This document shows, in pieces, positions 52,540 through 64,000 of a stretch of 64,000 nt of DNA. The position numbers and the translations under genes were made by a program. The stretch is from Pyrocephalus nanus (taxonomy: Eukaryota > Chordata > Aves > Passeriformes > Tyrannidae), in the NCBI GenBank assembly GCA_038380795.1, contig CM076260.1, positions 34,630,634 to 34,694,633 of the forward strand, in the 5' to 3' direction. Below the pieces are notes generated by a model. It was not told where the DNA came from, searched no databases, and worked only from the letters and a program-made list of their open reading frames with translations. The stretch's first letter is position 1; each line of letters starts with the position of its first letter.

Positions 52540-53732
52540 AGCCAAGGAAAAATCATCCCTGATCAACCTGATTGCCCTCTGTGGTAAAATGGATGCAGTT
52601 ATGGACAAGGGGAAACAGAACATGCAATTTATCTCACCCAAAAAATCCTTGCACCCGAGTTGGGATACTACAGTGTAGATGGGTGGAAAACCAGATGGGT
52701 TTAAAAAACTGTTGTTGGACAATGGAGCTCAGAAGGGACCAGTTCATGGGTTGTGTTCATACTGCACCTCCCAGTAAGAGGACTGCAGGAGTCTATAATG
52801 GGACCTGTCCCTGTTCAGCATCATTATCAGTAACCTGGAGAGGCAATGGAGCCCACTCTCACCAGGTTTGCAGGTGACACCAAACAGAGGCAACTGTGGA
52901 TACACCCAAGAGCAGGGCTGCCATCCAAAGGAATTTAGCCTGAAGGAATGGGCTGACAGGAACATTGCGAAATTCAACAAGGACAAATGCAAAGTGCTGC
53001 AACCTGGATAGTAAACAACACAGGCTGCAGTGTTCCAGCTTGGTGACAGACTGACTGGCTGAGAAGAAGCAGGTCTGTTGAAAAGGACCTAGTGGATGGC
53101 AAACTGAACAGGAGCCGCCAATGTGCACAGGCAAAGGCAGCCAGTGCTATCCTGGGCTATATTATTATTGCAGCAGTATAGCATACTAACAGGAGCAAGG
53201 GTTGAGGGAAATGATCATACTGCTTGACTTGACACTCACTAGACTGCAGAGTCCAACTTCGGGTCCCCAACACTGGAAAGACATTAATAAACTGGAGCAA
53301 GTTCAGTAAAGAGCCACCAAGATGATCAGGGCTGAAGCAGACCTCCTCTTAAAGAATTTGGCTTGTTTAGCCTGGAGAATAGAATGTTTTGGGGGACCTA
53401 ATTGCAGCCTTCCAGAACCTATGCTTAGGCTATTTAGAAGAGCTAGGCTCTACACGTCAGTACAAGGCAGAAGGACAAGAGATAACAAGCATAAGATAAA
53501 AGAGAGGCTCAGACTAGATACAAGGAAAAAAATTCCTCCCGTGAGCACAAACAAATCCATAAGTTGCCCAGAGAAGCTGTACAGTCTCCATTCTTAGAGG
53601 TTTTCATGACCTGACAGGATATAGCCCTTTAGCAACCTGTTCTCTCTCCATATCTGACTGTGCTTTGAGTAGGAGGTTGGATTAGAGACCTCCTGAGATC
53701 ACTTCTGACAGGAATAATGCTATGGTTTTATA
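52540..53732 (+). mobile_element. Old, nearly 1.2 kb CR1 LINE copy (ORF2 3' half plus 3' UTR)
   Basis: Longest repeat in the window. Translation in shifting frames recovers successive CR1 reverse-transcriptase pieces: LINLIAL at the start, then LFSIIISNL (family LFNIFINDL) and, near 52930-53010, EWADRNIAKFNKDKCKVL (family ERWAERNLMKFNKGKCRVLH). Further on come AKAASAILGY and LVPGE-like text near 53370. The 3' end has GAGGTTGGATTAGAGACCTC and decays into a remnant of the octamer tail near 53730. Multiple stops and frameshifts show that it is long dead. Open frames of 68-103 codons on either strand within this block are by-products of it. Confidence 0.88.
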
Positions 53733-55497
53733 GTATTTCACTCACAGTCCCCATGATATTACAAGTTTCTTCTACTCAGCAGCATTCAGACATGATCTTC
53801 ATTAAAAAAAGGATCATTTCAAGACACAATGCAGTTTTTAGCATCAGACACTGAAAATAATTAATTCACATTGAGGAGTGCCAGGTACTTTCATTTCAGT
53901 TGGTATGTGTGATTATGGTTGATGATATATTCTTTGAGTTGGCAAGGAAAACAACATGAACACACATTGGTTTCACAAATCCGTGTAAGCCAGATAAATC
54001 TGGGCCAAAGCATTGGAAAGCCTTATTAAGATAGGTCAATTGCAGCACAATAAACATGCACGAAAGAAAATTCCCTAAAACTAAATTAACATGCTTTGGC
54101 AAAACTTATAGATAAATGTCAAAGCACAGACTAAATTGGGTAAGTTAAATCACGGAAAGGGTTTATAAAAATACTCTCTTTGCAAGTTCCTTAGCATGGA
54201 AAACTACAGGAAGGGGAATAATTTTGTTTAGAAGGCATTCTTCTAAAATCCAGGGCATGTTGTTCTGATGCCACATCTAACAAAACCACCCAGTTGTTAA
54301 CTTGCATTTTCCTTTAACTATGCATTTCAAGGCAGAGTGGAATAGCATGCATGATCTAGAGAGGCTGAGGCTCTCTTCACACTGTGACTCAAAAGAAGTT
54401 TCCAGCCATTCCAGTTCTGCTCCTGCAAACACGTATTTGGTGTTGGAAACAGAAGTTCATTTGTCTATAAAAACATATAATGTCAACTGAAGAAAGGGCA
54501 GGACAAGTAGGGAAAAATTCCTGTTTGAGTCCTACCACCTTCAACCCAAGCTGCATTTTTCACTTGGATTCCAACACCCACAGCACCAAAATGAGATTAA
54601 TGAGGTTTTTATTATTACTAATTTGATTTGCTGAGGATAACAGATTAACGGAATGCAGAGCAGATTCACCATAGCAGATTCAGCTTTGGTTCTTTACGAC
54701 TGCATGTCTAACTAGTGCACTACTGCTCTGTTCTCCACATGGCAGCCTCGCCTACATAAAGTAATGAAGCGCAAGTAACAGGCCAGTACAAAATAAATAG
54801 GGCTTTTATGCATGTGCCACATTTCCTCATGGTAGCTGAAAGGTTATTTCTCTGTATTTAAGTAAACAGATGCATGTAAATATTTTTCACTACTGGCAAG
54901 TTGGAGCACAGCCAGACAAGCATCAGCTTTCTGTAGCTACTTATATAATTATTTTCAGGATTAGGTTCACAGATATTAATTCATCATGTAGGCTTTCTAG
55001 TCACTGCTAAAACCCATAACAGAAAACTGGAATCTACTTTGAATTAAGAAATTATTACAAAATATGATATGAGGAGTAAAATATAATTCCATATTTTGGC
55101 ATGAAAATAGATTCATTTGGCTAATTGTTAAACCTTAATTGAAATATCTTTCAAAGAAAATCACATTTTGCTGGGTATTTATACTACAGAAGTATATTTT
55201 CCAAGAATATCATAAAAATTCACACATAAAGAAAATGCAGCTCCTGTTTAGAGGACATACACATGCATTGTTTTTAGCACATTTGAGGAAAGAATTAAAA
55301 ATTTTTAAAAATATATCTTTGAGGGTAATAGTCAGCTTCATCATACAAGGTATGGCAGGATTTTTATTCAGCCTTTATAGATCCTTTCTGTGCAGGACAT
55401 TTTCTCTGAGGAATCCACATCAGAATCATAAGAGTAGGAAAATAGTGTGTTCCAGATCTGTATCACCTCCGCCTATTCAACAGCTAGCAAAATCTTC

Positions 55498-55539
55498 AGA
55501 TAGCAAAATAAACCCTTAGATAGCTAAATACACCCTTAG
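55498..55539. repeat. 20-base tandem duplication
   Basis: AGATAGCAAAATAAACCCTT at 55498 is followed by AGATAGCTAAATACACCCTT at 55518 (two differences). Confidence 0.9.
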
Positions 55540-55658
55540 AAAGTCAGCCTTCATTCACATTATCACATGAATTTAAGTCCTGGAGATGTTAATTGGAGCT
55601 TCTTGCAGAAAGGAAGTTTCTCTGACTTAAAAACTACTGAGTAATGGCTAGATGGAGG

Positions 55659-55692
55659 TTGAAGAAAGTATTGACTTGAAGAAAGTATTGAT
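55659..55692. repeat. 17-base tandem duplication
   Basis: TTGAAGAAAGTATTGA at 55659 is repeated at 55676. Confidence 0.9.
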
Positions 55693-58600
55693 CTGAGCTT
55701 CCTCAGGCATTCAGGTGATAAATACCGAACACCTTTTCACTTCTTCTCCCCACTCAGCTGGAATGGATGCAGGCCTTCAAATGCTGCCCAGGACCAGGAG
55801 GCTTAGAGGAGGCAGCCAAGGGTCAACTACCACTTCATCTAATTGGAACTAATCTGAATGTAGCACAGCAGGGCCTGAAGCCAGGAGCAGGTTTAGCTAC
55901 ACAGATGGGTGATTTCTTCCTGCCTATTTAGATTTTCCTTCCCTGCCCTGCCCCCCCAGCATTCAGCTCTCGCCATAATTTGCAGTCCTGTCTAATGGAT
56001 TTTCATGCACCTAGGAAACTGTATGGGCAGGAGACTGCATATCCATTAATACCCTCCCTACTTTCAATGGTAATACAGCAGAAGGTAAAAGGACATGGAT
56101 AAAATATATCAGGACTATACAGATCTGACATAGGTCACTTAGATTTGACTTTAAAAGAAATATTAGCTCCCCGACTGATAAGTGCACAAACTAGAAGATG
56201 ATTCCCTCCCCCATGGAAAGAAATTGTAGATAAAAATTAGACTGTAGCAGTACAAAGACAACATAGTAAACATTATCTAAAAAGACTATAAGACCAAGTA
56301 TTTCATACTAGTTGTCATCCTGAAAATTTCTCAAATGCTGTTTGCCTTTTTTAGATGAGAAAAGTAAATGAGTAAGATTAAATAATCTTAGTGCATGACC
56401 TAGTTTCCAGTCCAGTGCCCAACCTACTACAACATTTTGTCCCACTTGAAGCAGAGCTCACTAATTAAGGAAGGAAAAATGTGTGTACTCATAGGCATTA
56501 CATAGTTCTGAAATAAGACAAAGAAAGCATTTAAAGATTTCTGAAGTGTACCTCAAAGCAAACCAGAAAGGGTGTTGTTAGTCACACACCCTGTTTAAAC
56601 TGCTGGAGAAACATTATAACAACTGAACGATACTTTCCCACATTCATCTATTCTTCTTACCTGCTTTTTACCCACTACATCCTTACTGCATAAAAATTAG
56701 AGGAGTCAGTAACCAGAGACCAGTGACTAGAGATTCAGAAGAAAGTTATTTCTTGCCATAAATTAAGAAGTTTAGGAAATAACATTTGAAGGATGTGTGT
56801 CTTTATCCTGCAGAAATATTTTTTGTATCCTATAGAAATATTTTTATTTCCTACTTGGAGTTTATCCATGTACTCCAAGAAGTACAGGAGCTCAGTACCA
56901 TGAACAGCCTGGCAGGAGCACAGGGGCTCCAGTTTCATGTAGACTCTTGACCTGGAACACTTTTCCTCTTACAGCAAATGCAACACCAGGCTATAAGACA
57001 GAGCCAGACCGGTTATGTTTCCCCAGGTAAGATGCAAAGTGAGATGCTCTACTTTTCAAGGGCTTAGATAAAGTATTCCTTTCAAGCAGCTGCTGAGGAT
57101 GTGTGCTGCAAGGCACCTCTGATACAGAAAAAAGGCAGTACAGTAAGACACCTTTTCTGATACCTGTTTACACAGAATAACCAACATTTATTTATTTTTT
57201 TATTTATCCTCACCTACAATTGATGTATTTAGTTCAACCACTGCATTCTGCTAAATGTAAGAATTTGCATGCTCTAATAAGAAGTAAAAAACACAATTCA
57301 GAATTAGCAAGCTCTTTCTTTACCTGACCCTTGACTGACTTAAAAAAACAGACAGATACCAAATCCTCTATCACATGACCTAGAGCAATGCTTTATCCAG
57401 ACTTCATTTACAGAAAGCAATGCAATTGGTAGGCCTCATATTTAGAGAATTTAGCACAAACTCTTGTCTTAACAAAAAGCAACACAAAAAGGGATAAACC
57501 ACACTGGTTTTATGCTCTCCCAAGAATTGTATTGTCTTAGAGTCATAAATGTGCATAACTGAACTTCAAAACACTCCTGGGATAGAGGCAACTTGAAACA
57601 TCCCAAGATGGAGTTATCTTGGATTGGAAGGACAACTGTCTCACATGGGCTCCAGCCAAGAGCAAGGGAAGAATTTCAGAGAAACCTTGAGGATTAACTT
57701 GTCGAGCAGTCACCTAAAACATACAGTCTGAAGAAGATTGAAAAGCCTGGGCAGAGGGAAAAACAAACTGCTGCCTGCAAGATCTCCCTCCTGAAAGAGG
57801 TCGAAGAGCCTGAATCCCAATCCTGTGGCAGAAGGCTCTTCATTCTTCTCCCAGCAGCTTCTTCTAGGACATGACTTTTAACAATGACTTATGCCTGGGC
57901 AAACCCAAAGCTACATAACATAATGACTTTGAGAAATTACTCCAACTACTGCTACAGAACCAAATAAAAAGTTTGAAATGTATATTCATAAGGGTTTTTT
58001 TCCATTTTCCTATAAATAGCAGCTGATAAATTTGCCTTTCAACAGTCAGTATTTTGAAATTCAACAAGGATTTTTTTATTCCATATATTTACTACGGACT
58101 AAAACTATTGAACATATCAACTTTAGAGTTCAACACTTTGTACTTGAAAGAATCTTAAAACTTTTTTTGTTATTAAATTGTTCTTCTACTTTACATAAGG
58201 AAACTCAGCTGTAATTTTAACATATTTAAAATGGCAAAAATGTCCTAAAAATCCTACAAGTCCTTTTTAAGAGTTTTAGAACCATACACTTAATCAGCTA
58301 TCAGCTGGTGAAGTACTGCATTTTAACACCTATCTTTTTTAACCTCAGTTTATTTAATAAATAGTAGTCTCTTCAGATCTTAAGCAAAGACAGAATGAAG
58401 TATATGTGTAAGAAGAAAAGATGCAGAAGCACCATTAAAACCTTTAAAAAGGAGTCTACCTACCAACTAGCACAAATAGGCTTCCTCTGCTTCTGTCCAA
58501 ACACTCCAAAAGAGATCATACAAGACTTGAAGAGACTCAAGTCAAATCAAACCAACATTAAGTGCTCAGCAGACTCAGATATTCAGTTTACTTTGGCAAT

Positions 58601-59496
58601 ATTGTGTTCTATTCTGACTTCTATTTGCAACTATTCACCACTTTTTTACTATGTAGGCAAAGAGGCTTTACTGTCTCTTTCATAAATACATCCTACACAC
58701 ACTAAATCTGCTTTCTGAAGTCAGGCATCCGGAGGAAGAAATTCAATAAGTCAGCTAGACACCAGTACTGAAAATGCTATAACATATTTCATAATCACCA
58801 CTACGCACTCCTCTGCAGGACAGATTTAAGGCAAAGATTTTTTTGTCTTAGTCGCTAAAAAGCCATAATTATTTTTGTCTTTGTGGAAAAAGGAATTATG
58901 TATTTCAAAGTAATTCTTGCTCTTCTCATGCAGAGCAGTGGTTCTATCCAATCTCCTAGCCAAAAGCAAACTTAAAAGTGTATCACTCATGAGGGACAAG
59001 AGGAAAAAAACTAAACTGTAATATCTGATCTGAAACAAATATCAAAATGGTTTCATACATCATCGCACTGACTCTCTTCCGAAGATAAACACAATTCATT
59101 AATAAGACAGATGAACCTAAAACACCAACTGAAGGCTCAAGACTACATCTATTCAAGCAAAATTACATTGAATCAAAGGTGTTTGCAATTTCTCAAACTA
59201 TTTGTAGTGATAAGATGGATAAGAAGAGGCAGAGCAATGATTAAGTTTGATAATAAACTTACTTATCAAAAAAAAAAAACCAACAGTTTTTCTAAGCCAG
59301 AAAGGGATAATAATTGCTACCCAAACAATAAAGTAAATAAAAATCTAAGCATAAACACGCAATGATAAAATGCCTTTTTGCTCTGTGCCTCATTTACATT
59401 TTAAGACTGATTTACATGCTTTTCTAAACTCTTCGACTAGATGACTACATGCTGACATATTTCTACATCTTTGGCTGAAAGCCACAAGTATTCAGA

Positions 59497-60019
59497 GCAT
59501 AGAAGCATAGAATCACAGAACCAAAAATCAGCCAGGTTTGAAAGGACCTCTGAGATCATCAAGTCCAACTCTTGATCCACTACCACTGTGGTTACTGGAC
59601 TATGGCACTAAGTGCCACAACATCCAGTTTCATCTTAAAAACCTCCAGGGACAGAGAATCCACCACTTCCCTGGGCAGCCCATTCCTATGCCAGATTATC
59701 CTCTCTGTAAAGAATTTCTTTCTAATATCCAACTTAAACCTCCCCTGGCAGAGCTTAAGGCCATGTCCTCCTGTCTTACTGATGATTGCCTGGAGAAGAG
59801 ACCTACCCCTACTTGGCTACAACTTCCTTTCAGGGAGTTGTAGAGAGTGATGAGGTCTCCCCTGAGCCTCCTCTTCTCCAGGCTAAACAACCCCAGCTCC
59901 CTCAGCCTCTCCTCACAGGACTTGTGTTCGAGTGCCTTCACCATCCTGGTTGCTCTTCTCTGGACCTGCTCCAGCACCTCAATATCCTTCCTGAACTGAG
60001 GGGCCCAGAACTGGACACA
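59497..60019 (-). mobile_element. CR1 LINE, 5'-truncated, best-preserved copy in the window
   Basis: About 520 bases. Read on the minus strand it ends in three octamer-like units (TTCTGTG ATTCTATG CTTCTATG) at 59497-59520. Upstream of these an open frame at 59696-59977 encodes [20 protein letters not shown] and then [18 protein letters not shown], the C-terminal end of the CR1 ORF2 reverse transcriptase. The element is truncated at about 60019 after GAACTGGACACA, where the family continues toward the polymerase. Preservation of the reading frame suggests it is younger than the other copies. It is not capable of movement on its own. Confidence 0.93.
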
Positions 60020-60696
60020 TAAGAGCTCTTTTTCTTCAGTTCTACGTTATGTATTCCTTACGTATGTAAGAAGTGTTCACTCCACACTTCCTCTGCTTCC
60101 TCTACATTGTAAACAATCTCAGATCCTGCTCAGAGTATTGTGTTTCACCCAGGAGTAGGCACAACAGTATTCAAGTAAACTACAGACACTGATTTCAACA
60201 GGAAGTATACAGTGCCTGCAAGGACTGCCTCCAGGGTGCCCCGTGACCTCCTTCTTCTAAGTCAGGATTTTTGCTTCTGGAATTATGCAACAAATTACAT
60301 CAGCAAAGCTTAAGACCAAAACTTGTTTCCTTGTGCATGCAATTCAGGGACTATTTTTCATTAACTCCTAAAATAATCTATACCGAGGAATACATGCAAA
60401 TAACAAGCATACAGAATTAATTTAGAGATCTGTTTTCAACAGAAACAAAACTACATTTCTCCACACCAATTTTTTTCTCTGAAGTCACCCAAAGATTTGG
60501 ACTATTTAAACTCATCTTAATCAAAAAATGAGATCCTATAATATTCATCATTTTAAACAAATTAGTCAGACTAGCCAAAACCACTTACCTTGCTAACTAT
60601 GAATATTTCATCATTTCTTTCCAAACGGGCTGCTAGGAATCAAGTTTTAGAAGTCTGTGGTGGTTGTCACTGTGACAAGTGATATAGCGTTGGTTT

Positions 60697-60726
60697 TTGG
60701 TTTATTTGTTTGTTTGTTTGTTTTTT
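60697..60726. repeat. (GTTT)n microsatellite
   Basis: TTGTTTGTTTGTTTG followed by a short T run. It is one of the few T-rich simple tracts on the plus strand. Confidence 0.88.
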
Positions 60727-63700
60727 GAAGGATTAATGCACATGGGCTAATTTCATGCCAGTTTTGGAGCAGCTTCTACTTTGCAACAGAATCCTTCTAC
60801 CATTCATTTACTCTCAGCTTACATTAAAACTGGTGTTAGAATCAAGTTCTTAGGTCTTTCTCTAATATCTCCCTACACAAGTCTATCATCCTCATAAAGG
60901 TCATGAGCTTATTTGTGATTATGGTCAACCCTTAGATTCTCCATGTCTTGGAGATCCTGTTAGTCCCAACTTCTGGAGTAATCTGTAATGTGCATCACAC
61001 TGGTAATCCTTTGAGGCAATCTTATAATTCCTACTATCTTGCTGCATGTCATGAAATCAAGAAAATCAGTCATAATGACAACCCAACACATCATAAATAC
61101 CCAGCAATTTTCTTATTTCTTTGAAAGTATATCATTATCCTACTACTGGCTCTAGGAAAAAAAAAGAAATATTTCTAAACTGTAAATTCATGGAGTCTCA
61201 ATATGCTTGACAGCAATCATTTACTTCTCATTAAAGATATAAATTTGCTATTAAGAGGAGGAAGGGGAAGGTAAAGAAAAAAGTGACAGTTTAATCTATG
61301 CAGGTTGCACAGGGTGAATATTAACAAAAATGATTCAATTTATTTTGACATTTGCTTGAAGTACCTATTAGACGGCTTCCCCTACCTTCCTGTACTTGAC
61401 TGATTTTGGGGGTTTTTTGAAGATGGACAGCACATTCCACAGAGAGTTTGTACAGTTGCAGTTTCAGAACCCCAAGTCAATTCATAGTTATTGATAATAG
61501 GACACCCAAAACAAATAACACACCCTAATATATCAACTGGGTAAGGTAGATTTCTCAAGACTGCAAGCCCTTCCAGGAAGCAGTGCTGGTGACTATGCAT
61601 GGTACTCTTCTCCCTGAATGATAAGGCAGATTATTCTAGAATCAAACCAAATTCATCCTCCATCTCTGAGTAGAAACCATCTTTATTTAATTTGAATTCC
61701 TATGTCAGATAAAACACCTGGAAGCACAAAGCCTGGCCTGTTATAATTTAATGTGCAGTCTTGCTACTTATAACTGTCTATGAGAAAGTTTATTCCAAGT
61801 CCCACCTACCCCAGTTTTGCAGACGCATGGCTACTGCTTCATGTTTGTCTGCAGCTTTCCTGTACAAAACTTTGGCTACATGTATTACAAATTGGTAATC
61901 TGACCACATTCTATTGCCTTTTTCCTATACAAGGTTTAGCTCCTTGACATTTTGTTAAACAAGACAATGGAGATAATTTCCGTAAAACTATTCCCAGTTA
62001 CAGTCCTGTCCTGCTCTGCCCAGGCACAAAATACAGAGAAAGCCCCTCCATGAATGACAAGGACATTCAAATGAAGCTTAACTAATGGCCTACTACTGAC
62101 AAACTGTATTACATGTTTTTAATCATGGCATAACCAATCTCATTAGACAGGCACACAAACCAATAGTATTCTGTTCTTTTCTGCCCTTTCCATGCTACTC
62201 TTCCTGCCATGATGTACCACAGAGCACTCACACAACCACCATAGATTTGCTGTGCTTCAGCCAGGGGAGCACAAATAACACCTTACAAGAGCTCTTCAGA
62301 TTTTAAGGGAGGACAAACAACTTGGTCTTGTGGCCCAAATCCCAGAATCATATCCTCCAGCAAATTATGCTTCTGACACTTCTTCAAAACAGCTCTTCCA
62401 CTGTAAAATTCTCAAATATAAACTGGAAAAAACTAACTGAAAGACCTGGTTGAAGGGTATTAATACTCTGTTTCAGACCTCCATCGGTAACATATTTAGC
62501 ACAACAATGGTGCTCCACTTAGTTTTCAGAGCCTGGAGCAATGAGACCTTCAGCATGAAACTCTTCATCAACCCCTGTGGGCCTGAGCAACAGCAGCCAG
62601 AAGCATGTCATGCATCAAATACACAGCCAACCTGAGCAGGCAAGGAAGGAAAGGGAAAGTATGACAAAGCAAAGATGGCACATTTTAACCTGGGGCCATG
62701 GGTTAATAAGAAACATTGCTGTTACATGTATTTCTCTTCCTCCTCTCCTCCAAGAGAAAAGCAGGGCTGGGGGAGAGAATCTTGTGCCTGCTACAGCTGT
62801 AACTTCTGTTTTTTTCAGAGACAGCTTGAAACAAGACAGTGATTCAGCGGAATTTTATACATAAAGTACAAAAAGCAAAATAATAACTTGTGTACTCTGA
62901 GATGTGCTTTCTGCAGAAAGCACACATACTCTCAAGAGTTTATTTTACGTAGACAGAAGTACAATTTCTCAGTGAGCTCTTATCCTTTTTATTGTCAGCA
63001 TCCATCAGTAAGATTAAAAAATCAATACCCAAGTTCTCTGGCCAGCATCTCTATAAAACCTAGTGTATAAAGGTACATTTAACTCATTCTAAATAGACAG
63101 ATAGCGCTTACAAGGTGTTCTGTGCCTGCATTAAAGTTTCTGTTCAAATAGGATTTATAACCAACGGATATAGGATTTTTCAGTTGAAAGTAAAAAGATC
63201 AACTTTGTGTTCAGTTACTGAAGTTCACAAGAAAATAACACAACTGAAAAATGCTTTTAATGCCTAAAGCACTTCACAAAACAATTCTAGGTTTAGCTTC
63301 CTCTGACAAGTCATACCACTGTTCAGTTGCTATTACTGTTATATAGCTTACTTCCTAACGTTTTCTCCTTCATTTTATTTGCTTTTAGTTCAAGTCACAG
63401 AACTTTGTTCCCAACTCTCTGTCTCAGCACTCTTTTTCATAACTGGAAGCAAAGAATTGGAGGCCAATAGGAAGAAAATACTATAACACCAACCACAGCA
63501 ACTTACCTACTAGGTCAGGAGCAAAGTATTGGAGGCAATGAACACTGTAAGCTATATACATGAAATAGAAGACAGAGGTAAAATAGTCTGATTGACATAC
63601 TTTGTGCTTTTCCCAATAATTTTTCATTATTAACAGTATGCAGAACAAAGCTGCCTCAAAGTAAGAATGGTGGAGAAAAGCAGAGAATTGTTTTAACCCC

Positions 63701-64000
63701 CCTGCACACATACTGTAAACAAAGGCACTCATACAAAAGACATTTTACATCACAACTCCTCCCTCACACCTCAGGAAGGTGATTACAAGAAGGAAGAATA
63801 CACTGCCAGTGTGACAAGCTCCTCACTCAGCCCCGTGGTACCCACCAGTGAGCCACTGCTGAGCTCACATCCTTGCCCAAAACCCAAGCAAACAAGGTGG
63901 CTGCAGTTCTGCCAGTCTGAAATTTACGGTCCTGAATGCCATAGAGCAAAGAGTTCTGGTACAAACCAACCTCATGCTTGAAGAAACTCCCATTTTAGAG

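Larger units (their letters stand above)
28106..64000 (-). other. ME1: ME1 intron 1, 3' part (at least 35.9 kb)
   Basis: Everything beyond the exon 2 acceptor to the window end. Exon 1 should encode about 15 residues ending in a segment like RDPHLNK and sit in a GC-rich promoter. No such sequence or CpG-rich block occurs up to 64000, so the first exon lies further on. The intron carries most of the CR1 material (45.6-46.2, 52.0, 52.5-53.7, 59.5-60.0 kb), long A-rich tracts (40.5, 41.0, 47.5 kb) and a locally GC-richer block at 36.5-37.0 kb. The stretches 28.1-36.4, 37.0-45.6, 46.2-51.9, 53.8-59.4 and 60.1-64.0 kb otherwise hold nothing I can identify. Confidence 0.8.

Noticed and set aside
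52291..53134. Cluster of 68-103 codon frames on both strands
   Set aside because: Mostly by-products of the old CR1 copy from 52540 on. The real CR1 frame is broken by stops and shifts.
55139..55519. 126-codon open frame, plus strand
   Set aside because: No family motif, in AT-rich intron 1. It runs into a recent tandem duplication at its end and is expected by chance in 64 kb.
59538..59977. Several 78-101 codon frames on both strands near 59.5-60.0 kb
   Set aside because: The minus-strand frame is the decayed end of CR1 ORF2, and the plus-strand frames are its shadows. None is a host gene.

Overview
This window looks like a piece of a bird nuclear genome. It is AT-rich and gene-poor. Its recognisable interspersed repeats are almost all CR1-type LINE fragments, several with the CR1 3' octamer tail (ATTCTATG/ATTCTGTG). 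It also carries three coding exons whose protein sequence matches the avian form of cytosolic NADP-dependent malic enzyme (ME1). The exact species cannot be read from the sequence.

The only protein-coding gene I can support is ME1, on the minus strand. The exons run from high to low coordinates: exon 2 at 27972-28105, exon 3 at 20609-20758 and exon 4 at 831-906. All three have clean AG/GT splice borders, and the reading frame joins across both introns (AG|A splits an arginine codon at each junction). Together they encode 120 consecutive residues. In avian numbering these are about residues 16-135, assuming a 15-residue coding part in exon 1. They cover the end of the N-terminal region and the start of the malic-enzyme catalytic domain, including the catalytic tyrosine in the [10 protein letters not shown] motif. 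Exon 1 (start codon, promoter) lies beyond position 64000. Exon 5 onward (the second catalytic motif and the NADP-binding domain) lies before position 1.

Layout: 1-830 is part of intron 4; 907-20608 is intron 3 (19.7 kb); 20759-27971 is intron 2 (7.2 kb); 28106-64000 is the 3' part of intron 1 (at least 35.9 kb). The introns hold CR1 fragments at about 8.4, 19.0-19.4, 25.6, 45.6-46.2, 52.0, 52.5-53.7 and 59.5-60.0 kb. They also hold many A-rich/(AAAC)n tracts, compound microsatellites and several short two- or three-copy tandem duplications. I found no rRNA, tRNA, CRISPR, integrated virus or second gene. The many open reading frames of 60-154 codons have no splice logic, family motif or repeat support, and I treat them as chance.

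The most notable structure is at 19015-19415. A short CR1 3' tail on the minus strand abuts an inverted upstream piece of CR1, as expected from a 5'-inversion (twin-priming-like) insertion. Otherwise this is ordinary intronic DNA of a long vertebrate gene. I do not see a credible new biological system in it.
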